This document shows, one piece after another, positions 32,669 to 40,946 of a stretch of 64,000 nt of DNA (position 1 is the first letter of the stretch; every line of letters begins with the position of its first letter). Below the pieces are notes generated by a model. That model was not told the origin of the DNA. It did not search any database and saw nothing but the letters and a program-made list of their open reading frames with translations. Both the position numbers and the translations under genes were made by a program. Origin of the DNA: Streptomyces sp. NBC_01471 (GTDB taxonomy: Bacteria > Actinomycetota > Actinomycetes > Streptomycetales > Streptomycetaceae); assembly GCF_041438865.1 (NCBI RefSeq), contig NZ_CP109451.1, positions 372,001-436,000 of the forward strand, given 5' to 3'.

Positions 32669-33385
32669 CTACGAGTCGTCTTCGGGGCTCGGTTCGTCCT
32701 CGAGGACTGGCCCGGGACCGAAATCGTTAGGGAGTTCGCTTTCGACGGAGTGGAAGGTGATCCCGGCACGCAAGCGGGGATCGCGGCGGGTGTCCTCGCT
32801 CTCGGGATCCAGGAGGCTCTCGGGATCCAGGAGGAAGGCGCTTTCGGTATCCAGGGCGTAGGAGCCGTCGGCGTACTGAACCTCCTCGACGCCGGTGACG
32901 GCGTCGAGGCCGGCGGCCAGCGTGCCACTGCCCGAGGTGCCCCAACTCACCTCGGTGATGGCGACGGTGATCATGGATTCCCGGTCGGGGTCGATGACGG
33001 CCACGTCCAGGTCGACGGTGGTGACGCCTGGCTCGATCTGGACGGTGTAGGTGGCGGACTTGCTGTTGGCAGGGTTCCCAACGTCGGAGAATGTCGCCTT
33101 GATATCCGCGATGACCTGCCCGTCCAGGGATCCGCCGGAGACCACCAGTACCTGCTTATCGGGGACCTGATGGTAGGTATCACCTGCCTCATACCCTGCG
33201 ACGTGTACCCGCGCGCGGTGAGCGCCCAATGTCTTGCGCTGCATACCTTCACGGGCCACCGTGGCCGTCACCGTCGGGACCGGCCCGTCGGGGGTGCCTT
33301 CGACGAACTCCTGCCTGACCGACACGACGGTGACATCGCTGTAGGAGACGGAATAGGTGTTGCCGAGCGTGTCCTGCTCCTGCAC
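32669..33385 (-). CDS. Orphan protein of unknown function, beta-rich with acidic tail
   Basis: A 238-residue protein from the GTG at 33385, which follows AGGGAGAG closely. An earlier ATG in frame is less likely. Regular short strands (NTYSVSYSDVTVVSVRQEFV; VPTVTATVAREG; SATYTVQIEPGVTTVDLDVA) suggest a beta-sandwich. The C-terminal third is acidic, with a FLLDPESLLDPESEDTRRD duplication and an EDEPSPEDDS end. No signal peptide or membrane span is seen. I do not recognise a family. It sits alone between an IS-like remnant and a broken recombinase gene, so it may be cargo of a mobile element. Confidence 0.6.
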   Translation of the reverse strand: MQEQDTLGNTYSVSYSDVTVVSVRQEFVEGTPDGPVPTVTATVAREGMQRKTLGAHRARVHVAGYEAGDTYHQVPDKQVLVVSGGSLDGQVIADIKATFSDVGNPANSKSATYTVQIEPGVTTVDLDVAVIDPDRESMITVAITEVSWGTSGSGTLAAGLDAVTGVEEVQYADGSYALDTESAFLLDPESLLDPESEDTRRDPRLRAGITFHSVESELPNDFGPGPVLEDEPSPEDDS

Positions 33386-33774
33386 GAACTCTCCCTGGAA
33401 TGGGGGGGCATGGATCGGCCTGGGTGTAACGACACAGGAAACTGCCGCACCCAGCGCCGACGTAGATTCTCCCCAAAGTCCTGGCGCATTGCACAAGATC
33501 GACAAATCCCGTGCCGCTGAGGCCGCCGTGCACGACATGATCGACGGCCCTCCCTCGGAAACTGCGAGATAAGTCCGGACAGATCCGGCCGCCGCCGTTC
33601 GGATCTACTTCGTAGGGCACACGTCAGAGTGATCCGGTCCTGTGATCTTCAACCGGACGGGCAGGGGAGATCACGAATGCCCGATCGAGCGCCTCCAGAC
33701 AGGTTACTGAGAGTGGTCAACTAACTGGCCGTACGTGGGTAATTCCCACTGGCGCTTATGGCGGGTAGGAAGCG

Positions 33775-34366
33775 GTGAACCGTACGGAGCAGGGCTCAAA
33801 CCCCACGATCGAAGCAAGATCCAATGCGAACCGGTTCCGGCACACCGTCGGTACCCAGTTCGCTGAGCGCGGCGCGAAGCTCCACACCATCATGAAGGTG
33901 CTCGGCCACACCTCGATCAGCATGGCCCTGGTGTATGCGCAGGTCAGTGACCAGGAAGTACTGCGCGACTACAGAGCCGTGCTCGGCCCCGGCGCCACGA
34001 TCGCTGGGGCCGGCCGCCGACGAACTGCGCAACGGCTCGCTGCCGGACACCGCGGTCGACTGGCTCACGACGAACTTCTTCAAGACCGAACTCGAACTCG
34101 GCCGCTGCCTCCGCCTCCCCGCCGAAGGCCCCTGTGAATGCGACCTCTACCTGACCTGCGCGAAGTTCGTCACCACGCCCGAGTACGCACCACGTCTGCG
34201 GGCCCGACGTGAAGTCGAGCAGACTCTCGCTCTCGACGCCGCCCAACGCGGCTGGGAGCGCGAGGTCGAACGACACCGCTGCACGAGCGACCGTATCGAC
34301 AAGCTTCTCGCGGACCTCGGTCAACCCGCCCATCCGGAAAAGGAAGCCGAGAACGCCAGCCCGTGA
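33775..34366 (+). pseudogene. Tyrosine recombinase/transposase (Tn554 TnpA/TnpB-like), truncated and frameshifted
   Basis: The first frame gives NRFRHTVGTQFAERGAKLHT (the Arg/His box) then MKVLGHTSISMALVYAQVSD (LGH...Y box with the nucleophile Tyr). A one-base shift near 34015 moves it into a second frame: GPAADELRNGSLPDTAVDWL, then CLRLPAEGPCECDLYLTCAK and a helical tail ending HPEKEAENASP. The Cys-rich CECDLYLTC segment is typical of Tn554-type transposases. The N-terminal core-binding domain and first catalytic Arg are missing. It is inactive debris of an integrating element. Confidence 0.75.
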
Positions 34367-34386
34367 CTGCTACCTGGGGGCTATGG

Positions 34387-34860
34387 CTATCGGACCGGTC
34401 CTTGCTCATCGACCAGCACCGTGGGCGGAGACAAGAACACGTCCGCTTCCACCGGTCCGTAAGCGATGTTGAAGGTGTCGAGCCAGTACGACCAGCCCCG
34501 CACTCCCGCCGCGCTGCTGAAACGGTAGTTGAGCTGCCAGCGGACCCACTGACCGGGAACAAGCCGTATGGCCGGGGGCCGTCGTGGCCGAGGAGGTATG
34601 GCAAAGAGAGGCTGGACCCGGGGAAGGACTCGCAACCGCCCCTTGTCTTCGAGGAGCTGGACGTCGACCTTGCGCAGGTCTTCCTGGCCGTCGAAGGGGT
34701 CGAAGCCGTCGCTCTCATGCATGCGGACCACGTGCGCGACCGCGGGCGACATAGGCGGGACGCGAAAGCCGACCGGGACGGCGTTCCTGCGAGCCGCGGC
34801 CTCGCCTCCACGAGACTGCTTCGTCCAAGACGTCCGTATCCATTGAACGGTGACCTCCAC
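34387..34860 (-). CDS. Unknown protein downstream of RHS remnant (possible immunity protein)
   Basis: A 157-residue protein with GTG at 34860 behind GGGGGGAAG; an ATG at 34884 is the alternative. It opens VEVTVQWIRTSWTKQSRGGE and contains VGFRVPPMSPAVAHVVRMHE, DGFDPFDGQEDLRKVDVQLL and LVPGQWVRWQLNYRFSS. The end, GPVEADVFLSPPTVLVDEQG, looks like beta strands. No signal or membrane segment is present. I do not recognise a family. It is the first gene after the C-terminal end of an RHS gene on the same strand, the usual place for a cognate immunity gene. That role is inferred from position only. Confidence 0.5.
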   Translation of the reverse strand: MEVTVQWIRTSWTKQSRGGEAAARRNAVPVGFRVPPMSPAVAHVVRMHESDGFDPFDGQEDLRKVDVQLLEDKGRLRVLPRVQPLFAIPPRPRRPPAIRLVPGQWVRWQLNYRFSSAAGVRGWSYWLDTFNIAYGPVEADVFLSPPTVLVDEQGPVR

Positions 34861-34999
34861 AACACTTCCCCCCTGCCACCTCATCGAAAGCCTCACCTTA
34901 TGTCCGCACGGCCTGACGACGCCTCGAAGGAAGATCAACTTGAACTGTCCACATAAACAGCGACATCGTGTTCGGGCTGCTGACCCTGGCCGGGTTCGC

Positions 35000-36090
35000 C
35001 TACGCCCCGCAGCTCGCGGACCTGCCGGACCAGATGATGCAGCCCCCAGTGGCCCCGGCCCCGCCGCCCACTGTGATAAACGAACTGAGAGTACTGAGAG
35101 CGCTGTCGAAGTCGAACATCCCGGTGGAGTCGGTGTTGTTGATAGATCGTCGCCGGCGTAGGCGTAGCGGTTTCCGTTGGCGGGGTTGGCGAGGAAGGTG
35201 AGGGCGTCTGTGTGGTGAAGCGGCCGGTGGTGGGGTCGTACCAGCGTTGGCCGTATTTGATGTAGCCGGTGGTGCGGTCGTAGGTGCCGCCGACGTATCG
35301 ATAGGGGTTCTGTATGGCTGCGGTGCCGCTGGCCTGGTCGGTCTGGGCGCCGTAGGGGTCGTAGGAGTAGACGGCGGACTGGACGGTGGACTGGTTGATG
35401 AACTGCACGGGGCTGCCGAGGCCGTCGATGATGTAGTACGCCTCGTAACCGTTGGTGGTGCGCAGCGACAACGGCTGACCGGTGGTGGGTCGTGGTCGAT
35501 GTAGGCGGTCCCAGTGTCGAGCTTGACCTGTTCGATGACGGGCTGGCCGTACTGGTCGGTGGTGCCGTAGACGTAGTCGACGTTCTCACCGGTGTCAGCG
35601 CGTGGGTGCGGTGGCGGGTCCTTGGTCGGCCCAGACGCGGCTGATGCGGCCGGACTTGTCGTAGTCCTGGTGGACGTGGGCCTTGAAGATGGTGTGGGAG
35701 TTGTTGGTGCCGTACCAGGTGTCGGTGCGCCGGCCGCGGTCGTCGTAGGCGAAGCCGATCTTCGTCTGGGTGGACGGTGCGTCGGTGATCGCCTGGGTCA
35801 GCTTGTCGCCGTTGTCGTACGCGTATGTGGTCGTGCCGCGGGCGTCGGTGACGGAGGTCTGGTTGCCGTTCTTGTCGTAGGTGTAGGCGTAGGCGTAGGA
35901 GATCGTCCCGCCGTCTGAGGTAGCTGTACGCGACGTCAGCTTGCCGAGATCGTCGTAGCCGTAGGTGGTGGTGCCGGTCCCGTCGGTCCGCGTCCTGGTG
36001 CGGCCGAAGCTGTCGTAGACATAGATGACGTCCGGGGTGCTGTCGGAGTAGTCGACCTTGGTGATGCGGTCCGCGTCGAAGGCACTTCCC
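35000..36090 (-). pseudogene. RHS-repeat protein, C-terminal part with several frameshifts
   Basis: From about 36090 the minus strand encodes YD repeats: VIYVYDSFGRTRTRTDGTG, TTYGYDDLGKLTSRTATSDG, YAYTYDKNGNQTSVTDARG. A frame change near 35590-35470 leads to VQFINQSTVQSAVYSYDPYG and the RHS core end YRYVGGTYDRTTGYIKYGQR followed by WYDPTTGRFTTQ. Two more shifts reach FLANPANGNRYAYAGDD and a variable tip (MFDFDSALSTLSSF) that stops at 35000. RHS proteins deliver C-terminal toxins in contact-dependent competition. At least three frame breaks and the missing N-terminus make this copy non-functional. Confidence 0.8.
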
Positions 36091-36189
36091 CGTCCCCGGC
36101 CACCAACCGGCCTCACGTCAGCCGAACGGCGAGGCCAGGGCTTGCAGAGGAACACGTCGCGCACTCTCGCTCCCGACCCCGCAGTTCAC

Positions 36190-36269
36190 GCACGGTGTTC
36201 GACAGCACGGTGTTCGACAGCACGGTGTTCCTCTGCGCGCCCCTGGTTCCGCGAGCCTGGTTCCGCGAG
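36190..36269 (+). repeat. Two short tandem repeats (15 bp and 14 bp)
   Basis: CACGGTGTTCGACAG is repeated from 36191 with a 15-bp period (two full copies and 10 bases of a third). CCTGGTTCCGCGAG occurs twice in tandem at 36242-36269. They lie between the RHS remnant and the anti-sigma gene stop. No function is apparent. Confidence 0.8.
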
Positions 36270-36271
36270 GG

Positions 36272-36778
36272 TCAGCGATAGCAGGTGGTCACGAGGACCG
36301 TGTCACCGGCGTGGACGACCGTCGGGGCATGCGGCGAGAGCGAGACCACCGCGTCCTCCGGCTTCTGGCAGTCCGCCTTCTGGACCCGGGTGAACGTGGG
36401 CGTGAGGCCGAAATGGACGAGCGTCACCCTGGCCCTCGCCGCACTCACCCCGGCCAGCCGCTCCGTGGTGGTCCCACCGTCGCTGGTGCGGACGAGCAAG
36501 GTGGTGCCGTCGGCGGCGGCGGTGGTCGCGGCGGCCGGCCGCGCGGTGTCCGAACCGCTGCCAACGGCGCCGACCGCCAGGGCGGTGCCCGCACCGGCCA
36601 CGACGAGGGCGGTGGCGATGCCCGCGATGGCCGTGGCCCGCTTGCGACGAGCCCCGCGCGCGATGGTGGCCGTGTCGAAGTGCGGCGTCCGGGTGCTGTT
36701 GACGAAGTCGTTCATGGCACTCACCAGTTCCTGCTCGAAGGAGGTGCAGCCGGAAGGCGGCGAATCAGGTGAACTCAT
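36272..36778 (-). CDS. Membrane-anchored protein, probable anti-sigma factor
   Basis: A 168-residue protein. Residues 1-45 are cytoplasmic and helical (FEQELVSAMNDFVNSTRTPH). Residues about 50-72 are one membrane span (ATAIAGIATALVVAGAGTAL). The outer part has a Thr/Ala linker and then a PASTA-like segment (LAGVSAARARVTLVHFGLTP, ending HAGDTVLVTTCYR). Two Cys outside may pair. It overlaps the sigma factor gene by four bases (ATGA), the normal arrangement for an ECF sigma and its membrane anti-sigma partner. No zinc-binding ZAS motif (HxxxCxxC) is present, so it is not of that class. Confidence 0.7.
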   Translation of the reverse strand: MSSPDSPPSGCTSFEQELVSAMNDFVNSTRTPHFDTATIARGARRKRATAIAGIATALVVAGAGTALAVGAVGSGSDTARPAAATTAAADGTTLLVRTSDGGTTTERLAGVSAARARVTLVHFGLTPTFTRVQKADCQKPEDAVVSLSPHAPTVVHAGDTVLVTTCYR

Positions 36779-37350
36779 CGGGTTCCTTCCGTGGGCTGCG
36801 GTGTTGAAGGGTTGGAGAGTGCGGGGAACTGGCCTCTGAGCTTGTCCATACCGCGAGCGAGCTGGGACCGCACGGTGCTCGGCGAGATCTTCAGGTCGGC
36901 CGCTATCTCGTCGTCCGACAGGTCATGGAAGTACCGCAGTACCACGACCGTCCGCATCCGCATCGGCAGACCCTGGAGAGCCCGGACCAGCTGGTCCCTC
37001 GTGTCGACCCGCCCGTACTGGTCCCCGGGGGCGGCACGGTCGCCGCCGTCCTGATGCGGGACCGTGCGACGGAACCTCCGCCACCGGTCGTTGGCCAGGT
37101 TCACCATGATCCGCCGCACGTACGCCTCCGGAGAGTCCTTGGCGGCGATGGTGCGCCACTTGCGGCAGGCCCGCTCCAGGGTCTCCTGGACCAGGTCCTC
37201 CGCGGCCTCGTGATTCCCCGTCAAGACGAGGGCACCTCGGAACAGTACGGCTGACCGGGCCACGACGAAGCCATCGAAGTCGTCCTGCGACTCCACAGGC
37301 CCGGCCTTGCTGATTCCGGTACGGACATCGTGCTCGGTTGCCAGGTCCAC
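36775..37350 (-). CDS. ECF (SigE-family) RNA polymerase sigma factor
   Basis: A 191-residue protein. GTG at 37350 is chosen because GGAAGGGATG lies just upstream. A GTG seven codons earlier has its purine run abutting the codon. Region 2 contains FDGFVVARSAVLFRGALVLT, EDLVQETLERACRKW and YVRRIMVNLANDRWRR. Region 4 contains LVRALQGLPMRMRTVVVLRY then LSDDEIAADLKISPSTVRSQ. This is the SigE-family subtype common in actinomycetes. It binds core polymerase and redirects it under the control of the co-transcribed membrane protein. Its target promoters are unknown. Confidence 0.92.
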   Translation of the reverse strand: MDLATEHDVRTGISKAGPVESQDDFDGFVVARSAVLFRGALVLTGNHEAAEDLVQETLERACRKWRTIAAKDSPEAYVRRIMVNLANDRWRRFRRTVPHQDGGDRAAPGDQYGRVDTRDQLVRALQGLPMRMRTVVVLRYFHDLSDDEIAADLKISPSTVRSQLARGMDKLRGQFPALSNPSTPQPTEGTR

Positions 37351-37648
37351 ATCCCCATCCCTTCCTGTCACCCCTCCACGACGGGAAAGCGGCCCCGATT
37401 GCTGCACGCGCATCGTGAGACCTGAGTCACACGGCTGACCCGTCCGGCAGAAGGGGCGGAAGCCGCAGCGGATCGCGCGGCGGGGCAGCATCAAATCGGC
37501 CGGACGACGCTGCTTCGCCGGGCGCACGGAGCGGCCGCACGCGAGTTCGTCGGCCGCACCGTGTGGCAGAACGCCCCTGCGGCATACCGGGACGCAAGAT
37601 GAGGGCCTGCGAACGCACGTCCCTGCCCCCTGCCGGGAGAGGAACCGC

Positions 37649-38122
37649 ATGACCGGGCATCCGGAAACCCTGGCCGAGGCCGTCGGCGGGACCGACGCTC
37701 TCCGACGGCTGAGCGCCACCTTCTACGAGAGCGTCCTGGCCGACCCCCTGCTCGCGCCGGTCTTCGTCGATTTCACCCCTGCCCACACCGAACACGTAGC
37801 CATCTGGCTCGCCGAGATCTTCGGCGGGCCCACCCGCTTCACCGACGAACTCGGCGGCCACCAGGCTCTGTTGCGCGCCCACCTCGGGCTGTCGATCACA
37901 GAGGAGCAGCGTCTTCGCTGGATGGAGCTCATGACGAGTGCCGTCAGCAGGGAGCTTCCGGACGACGAGCTTCTGCGCCGCCGCGTCATGGAGTACTTCG
38001 ACTGGGGCACCCGGATCGCCCGGGATGTTTCCGCCGGCCCGGTGGGTGAGGATCTCGGCGACCCGGGCCCGACTCCCCGCTGGGGCTGGAACGGGCTCAT
38101 CACGGACGGCGAGCGGCCCTGA
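37649..38122 (+). CDS. Group II truncated haemoglobin (GlbO-like)
   Basis: A 157-residue protein with ATG at 37649 after GGAGAGG. It has the 2-on-2 globin pattern: TDALRRLSATFYESVLADPL at the N-terminus, LAPVFVDF before the E helix, and HQALLRAHLGLSITEEQRLR with the proximal His in RAH and the conserved Trp (G8) right after. The C-terminal helix is MEYFDWGTRIARDV, followed by a flexible tail ending ITDGERP. Such proteins bind oxygen or nitric oxide through haem and are linked to redox defence or oxygen transfer. It is a single-gene unit. The gap 38123-38556 shows no gene I can support. Confidence 0.88.
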   Translation: MTGHPETLAEAVGGTDALRRLSATFYESVLADPLLAPVFVDFTPAHTEHVAIWLAEIFGGPTRFTDELGGHQALLRAHLGLSITEEQRLRWMELMTSAVSRELPDDELLRRRVMEYFDWGTRIARDVSAGPVGEDLGDPGPTPRWGWNGLITDGERP

Positions 38123-38556
38123 TGCGGGTCCCGTACCGATGCTCTGTGAGCGAGGTCATGGCTGGATATCGTCCCTCCCGGCGCCATGGACGGGCCTTCG
38201 GGCACGTCGGCACGGCCAAGGGGCCAGGCCCGGGTCATCAGCCCGGGTCATCGACGGTCCAGTGGGCCTCTTCCGGTGCCGGGAAGCGGAGGAGCGGCTG
38301 AATCGTCGCCCCGGCCACACCTCACCGGTGCACCTCGACGTGACCGTGTGACGAGCCCGAAGTGCCGGGACGGCCGGTCTTCGTGTGCCCAGAGCCACGG
38401 AAGACAGGCCCGGTGCCGTGGTCGTCAAGGGAGCAGAAAGAGCCAGGACGGAGTGGTGGGGTAGCGGAGAAGTTGGCTGTACGCCGACAATGCGGTCACC
38501 CTTCGCCGTCCGGGGCCACCCGCTCCCGGGCCGAACCGAGAGGACCGACCATCACC

Positions 38557-39471
38557 ATGCGCAAGCCTCTCCTCGCCACCCTCACCGCCGTCGCCCTCGG
38601 TGCCGCCGCCCTGGCGGCCACCACGGGCACGGCGGCCGCAGCGCCCGACCGCGCGGGCGGGACGACCCCCGCCGCTGTGACGGCCGCCGCGCACCCCGGC
38701 AGTACGCCCGCCTCGGTGAAAGCCACCTCGTTCGCCGGCACCGTGGCGCTCAGCAACTGCTCGGGCTCCCTGGTTCGCATGCCGAACTCGCAGGCGACGG
38801 ACCCGGGTCTGGTCATGACGAACGGCCACTGCCTCGAAACCGGCTTCCCGAGCGCGGGCCAGGTCATCACCAACCAGTCGTCCACCCGCAGCTTCACACT
38901 GCTCAACGCCTCGGCCGGCACCGCCGGAACGCTCAAGGCGGACAAGGTCGTCTACGCGACGATGACCGACACGGACGTCACGCTCTACCACCTGACCAAG
39001 ACCTACGCCCAGATACAGCAGTCCACGGGAATCGCGCCGCTGACGCTGTCCGCGGCCCACCCGGTGCAAGGACACGCGATCGACGTGGTCTCCGGTTACT
39101 GGAAGCGGGTCTACTCCTGCTCCGTCGACGGGTTCGCCTACCGCGTGAAGGAGGACCAGTGGACATGGAAGGATTCCGTCCGCTACACCCCGCAGTGCCA
39201 GGTCATCGGGGGCACCTCGGGTTCCCCGGTCATCGACACGACGACCGGACAGGTCACCGCGATCAACAACACCATCAACGAGAGCGGTGAAAGCTGCACC
39301 CTCGACAACCCCTGTGAGGTGAACGAGCAGGGGACCGTCACCGTCCGCAAGGGGATCGGATACGCCGAGGAGACCTACGGCATCCCCGCCTGCTTCACGA
39401 CGGGCAACAAGCTCAACCTGTCGGCTGCGGGCTGCACGCTCCCGAAGCCGAAAGCCGTAACCGCACGCTGA
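38557..39471 (+). CDS. Secreted trypsin-like serine protease
   Basis: A 304-residue protein from the ATG at 38557. Residues 1-31 are a signal peptide (LLATLTAVALGAAALAATT, cleavage after an Ala run). A short propeptide-like stretch follows. The S1 triad is clear: His in VMTNGHCLE, Asp in MTDTDVTLYHL and Ser in VIGGTSGSPVIDT. Several Cys (SNCSGS, GHC, YSCSV, PQCQV, ESCTLDNPCEV, PACF, AGCTL) suggest multiple disulfides. It is a typical exported Streptomyces protease of V8/trypsin type. The frame extends upstream through non-coding sequence, but this is the only start followed by an export signal. Confidence 0.92.
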   Translation: MRKPLLATLTAVALGAAALAATTGTAAAAPDRAGGTTPAAVTAAAHPGSTPASVKATSFAGTVALSNCSGSLVRMPNSQATDPGLVMTNGHCLETGFPSAGQVITNQSSTRSFTLLNASAGTAGTLKADKVVYATMTDTDVTLYHLTKTYAQIQQSTGIAPLTLSAAHPVQGHAIDVVSGYWKRVYSCSVDGFAYRVKEDQWTWKDSVRYTPQCQVIGGTSGSPVIDTTTGQVTAINNTINESGESCTLDNPCEVNEQGTVTVRKGIGYAEETYGIPACFTTGNKLNLSAAGCTLPKPKAVTAR

Positions 39472-39733
39472 GTTGACGCGTGAGGGGGCAAGGGGAGCCC
39501 GTCCGCACCCGGGCACTCCGGGCCCCCTCGCCTCTCGCGCAGCGCCGCGTCCGTGTCCGTGTCCGTGTCCCAGTCCACCAGGCCCTCGATGGAGTGCAGC
39601 CCCGCCGACTGCCGCACACCCGGCATCTTCGCCGTGCAGGCCTCGACCAGTGCACGCCACCGCGGTCTGCCGCCGCCCGACCGGGCGGCGACGTGCTCCT
39701 GCCCCGGCGCCATTCGCCCGCCGCGGTGTCTGC

Positions 39734-40453
39734 TCAGGTGCCGCCCGCCGTCCTCCTGGGGCTATCGGCGAGCCTGGGCGCGGGGGCCTGACGGGGCGGC
39801 GGGGGCGGGGGCAGTTCCGCGTGGTGGACAGCAAGGCCACCGTCGGTGACCGGCGCGAAGGGCGCAGGGGCCATGCAGGTGCCTACGTTCGCCTGGACGG
39901 CCTGCCCCTGTGCGTCGGTTTCGAAATCCACCGCCCAGGAGAATCCGAGACGGTCCCCTCGACGGCCGGAGTCGAGGACACTGATGCCGCTCCGCTTGCC
40001 GATCCAGTCGGCGGCATCAGGTGTGGCCTCGGTGACGACCGCAGTGAACGTCGCGGTCCTCCCTCCCGTGATCAGACAGTCCACGTCGCCCTTGATCCGA
40101 GAGGTCCGTCCGGTGTGGGTCATCCGGTGAGTGATGTCGATGCTTCCCCGCGCATCAGTGGGCATCCCCCGGGGCAGGCCCGGCTGGGGCCGTGAGTACG
40201 GGGCGGCCCGCGCGTCGAAGGTGAAGCGGATCTCGTCGTCCGGTGCGTAGGTGTAGAAGATACGGACCGCGCCCTTCGCACGCGCCGTCCCGGCTGCTGA
40301 CGTCTGATGGGTCCGGGGCGCAGCGTATGAGACCGGTGAGGCCGGAGCGGGGCAGTACAGGGTGGCCAGAACAGCCGTTGCGGTGAGCGCCGGAACGCGG
40401 CGCAGACCGGCGCGGACAGCGGTGACGGGCATGAGCTGAATGATCTTCTTCAT
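39734..40453 (-). CDS. Secreted protein of unknown function
   Basis: A 239-residue protein starting MKKIIQLMPVTAVRAGLRRV, with a hydrophobic core (ALTATAVLATLYCPAPAS) and likely cleavage near residue 44. The mature part has AVRIFYTYAPDDEIRFTFDA, RGSIDITHRMTHTG, and GDVDCLITGGRTATFTAVVT, ending with DRLGFSWAVDFETDAQGQAV and a Pro-rich tail. Similar Streptomyces exported proteins are sometimes labelled 'repetin', with no known role. The regular beta strands suggest a single compact domain. It stands alone. Confidence 0.75.
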   Translation of the reverse strand: MKKIIQLMPVTAVRAGLRRVPALTATAVLATLYCPAPASPVSYAAPRTHQTSAAGTARAKGAVRIFYTYAPDDEIRFTFDARAAPYSRPQPGLPRGMPTDARGSIDITHRMTHTGRTSRIKGDVDCLITGGRTATFTAVVTEATPDAADWIGKRSGISVLDSGRRGDRLGFSWAVDFETDAQGQAVQANVGTCMAPAPFAPVTDGGLAVHHAELPPPPPPRQAPAPRLADSPRRTAGGT

Positions 40454-40946
40454 GCTCCGGCCAACGACGGGCGTCCGTCGTCGTCACGTGACGCTGGACC
40501 GAATGCGACCGCCTGAACGAAGACGCCGGGAAGGCCGGTGTCCGACGGCTCACCCGGAACCGGTCACCGGCAAAACGGCACAACGGCACAACGGCACAAC
40601 CGATCCGCCGGGCCGGCCCACCGGCAGCAGACCTCCCGGCACTCGCAACGGGAGCCGGCCGAGCCCGAGGTCCGCGGTCAGGTCAGCGCGCCCGCTCGGA
40701 TGTGGCGAATCGATTCGCCTATCGGCGGCGTCAACACCGCGTGAAATAAGCAGGGTTGAGGTGACCTTCGGATGCAAGCCCCGGGGGCGCGCGGGTCACG
40801 AAACTTGCGCCTGCGACACCGCGCGCCGGGGAAGCGGATGTTGCATGCCGTAGCTGAAGCGCTACATAATGTGATCGCCTCTTCAGCCTTTTCGTGCCGG
40901 GAGCGCTCTCTCATCCGTCCCACTCACCACCTCGAAGAGGAGTGCC
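40454..40946. promoter_or_regulatory. Upstream region of the PTM cluster with palindrome and promoter
   Basis: Two signals stand out in this gene-free gap. Positions 40704-40719 read GGCGAATCGATTCGCC, a perfect 16-bp palindrome. Positions 40841-40846 (TTGCAT) and 40865-40870 (CATAAT) form a good -35/-10 pair with 18-bp spacing, giving a start near 40877 and a leader of about 70 nt for the first cluster gene. A 9-bp repeat (ACGGCACAA, three copies from 40575) is also present. Regulator identity is unknown. Confidence 0.55.

Noticed and set aside
40575..40601. ACGGCACAA triplicate as a regulator-binding array
   Set aside because: Nine-base simple repeats are common in this DNA. It lies far from the inferred promoter and lacks symmetry.
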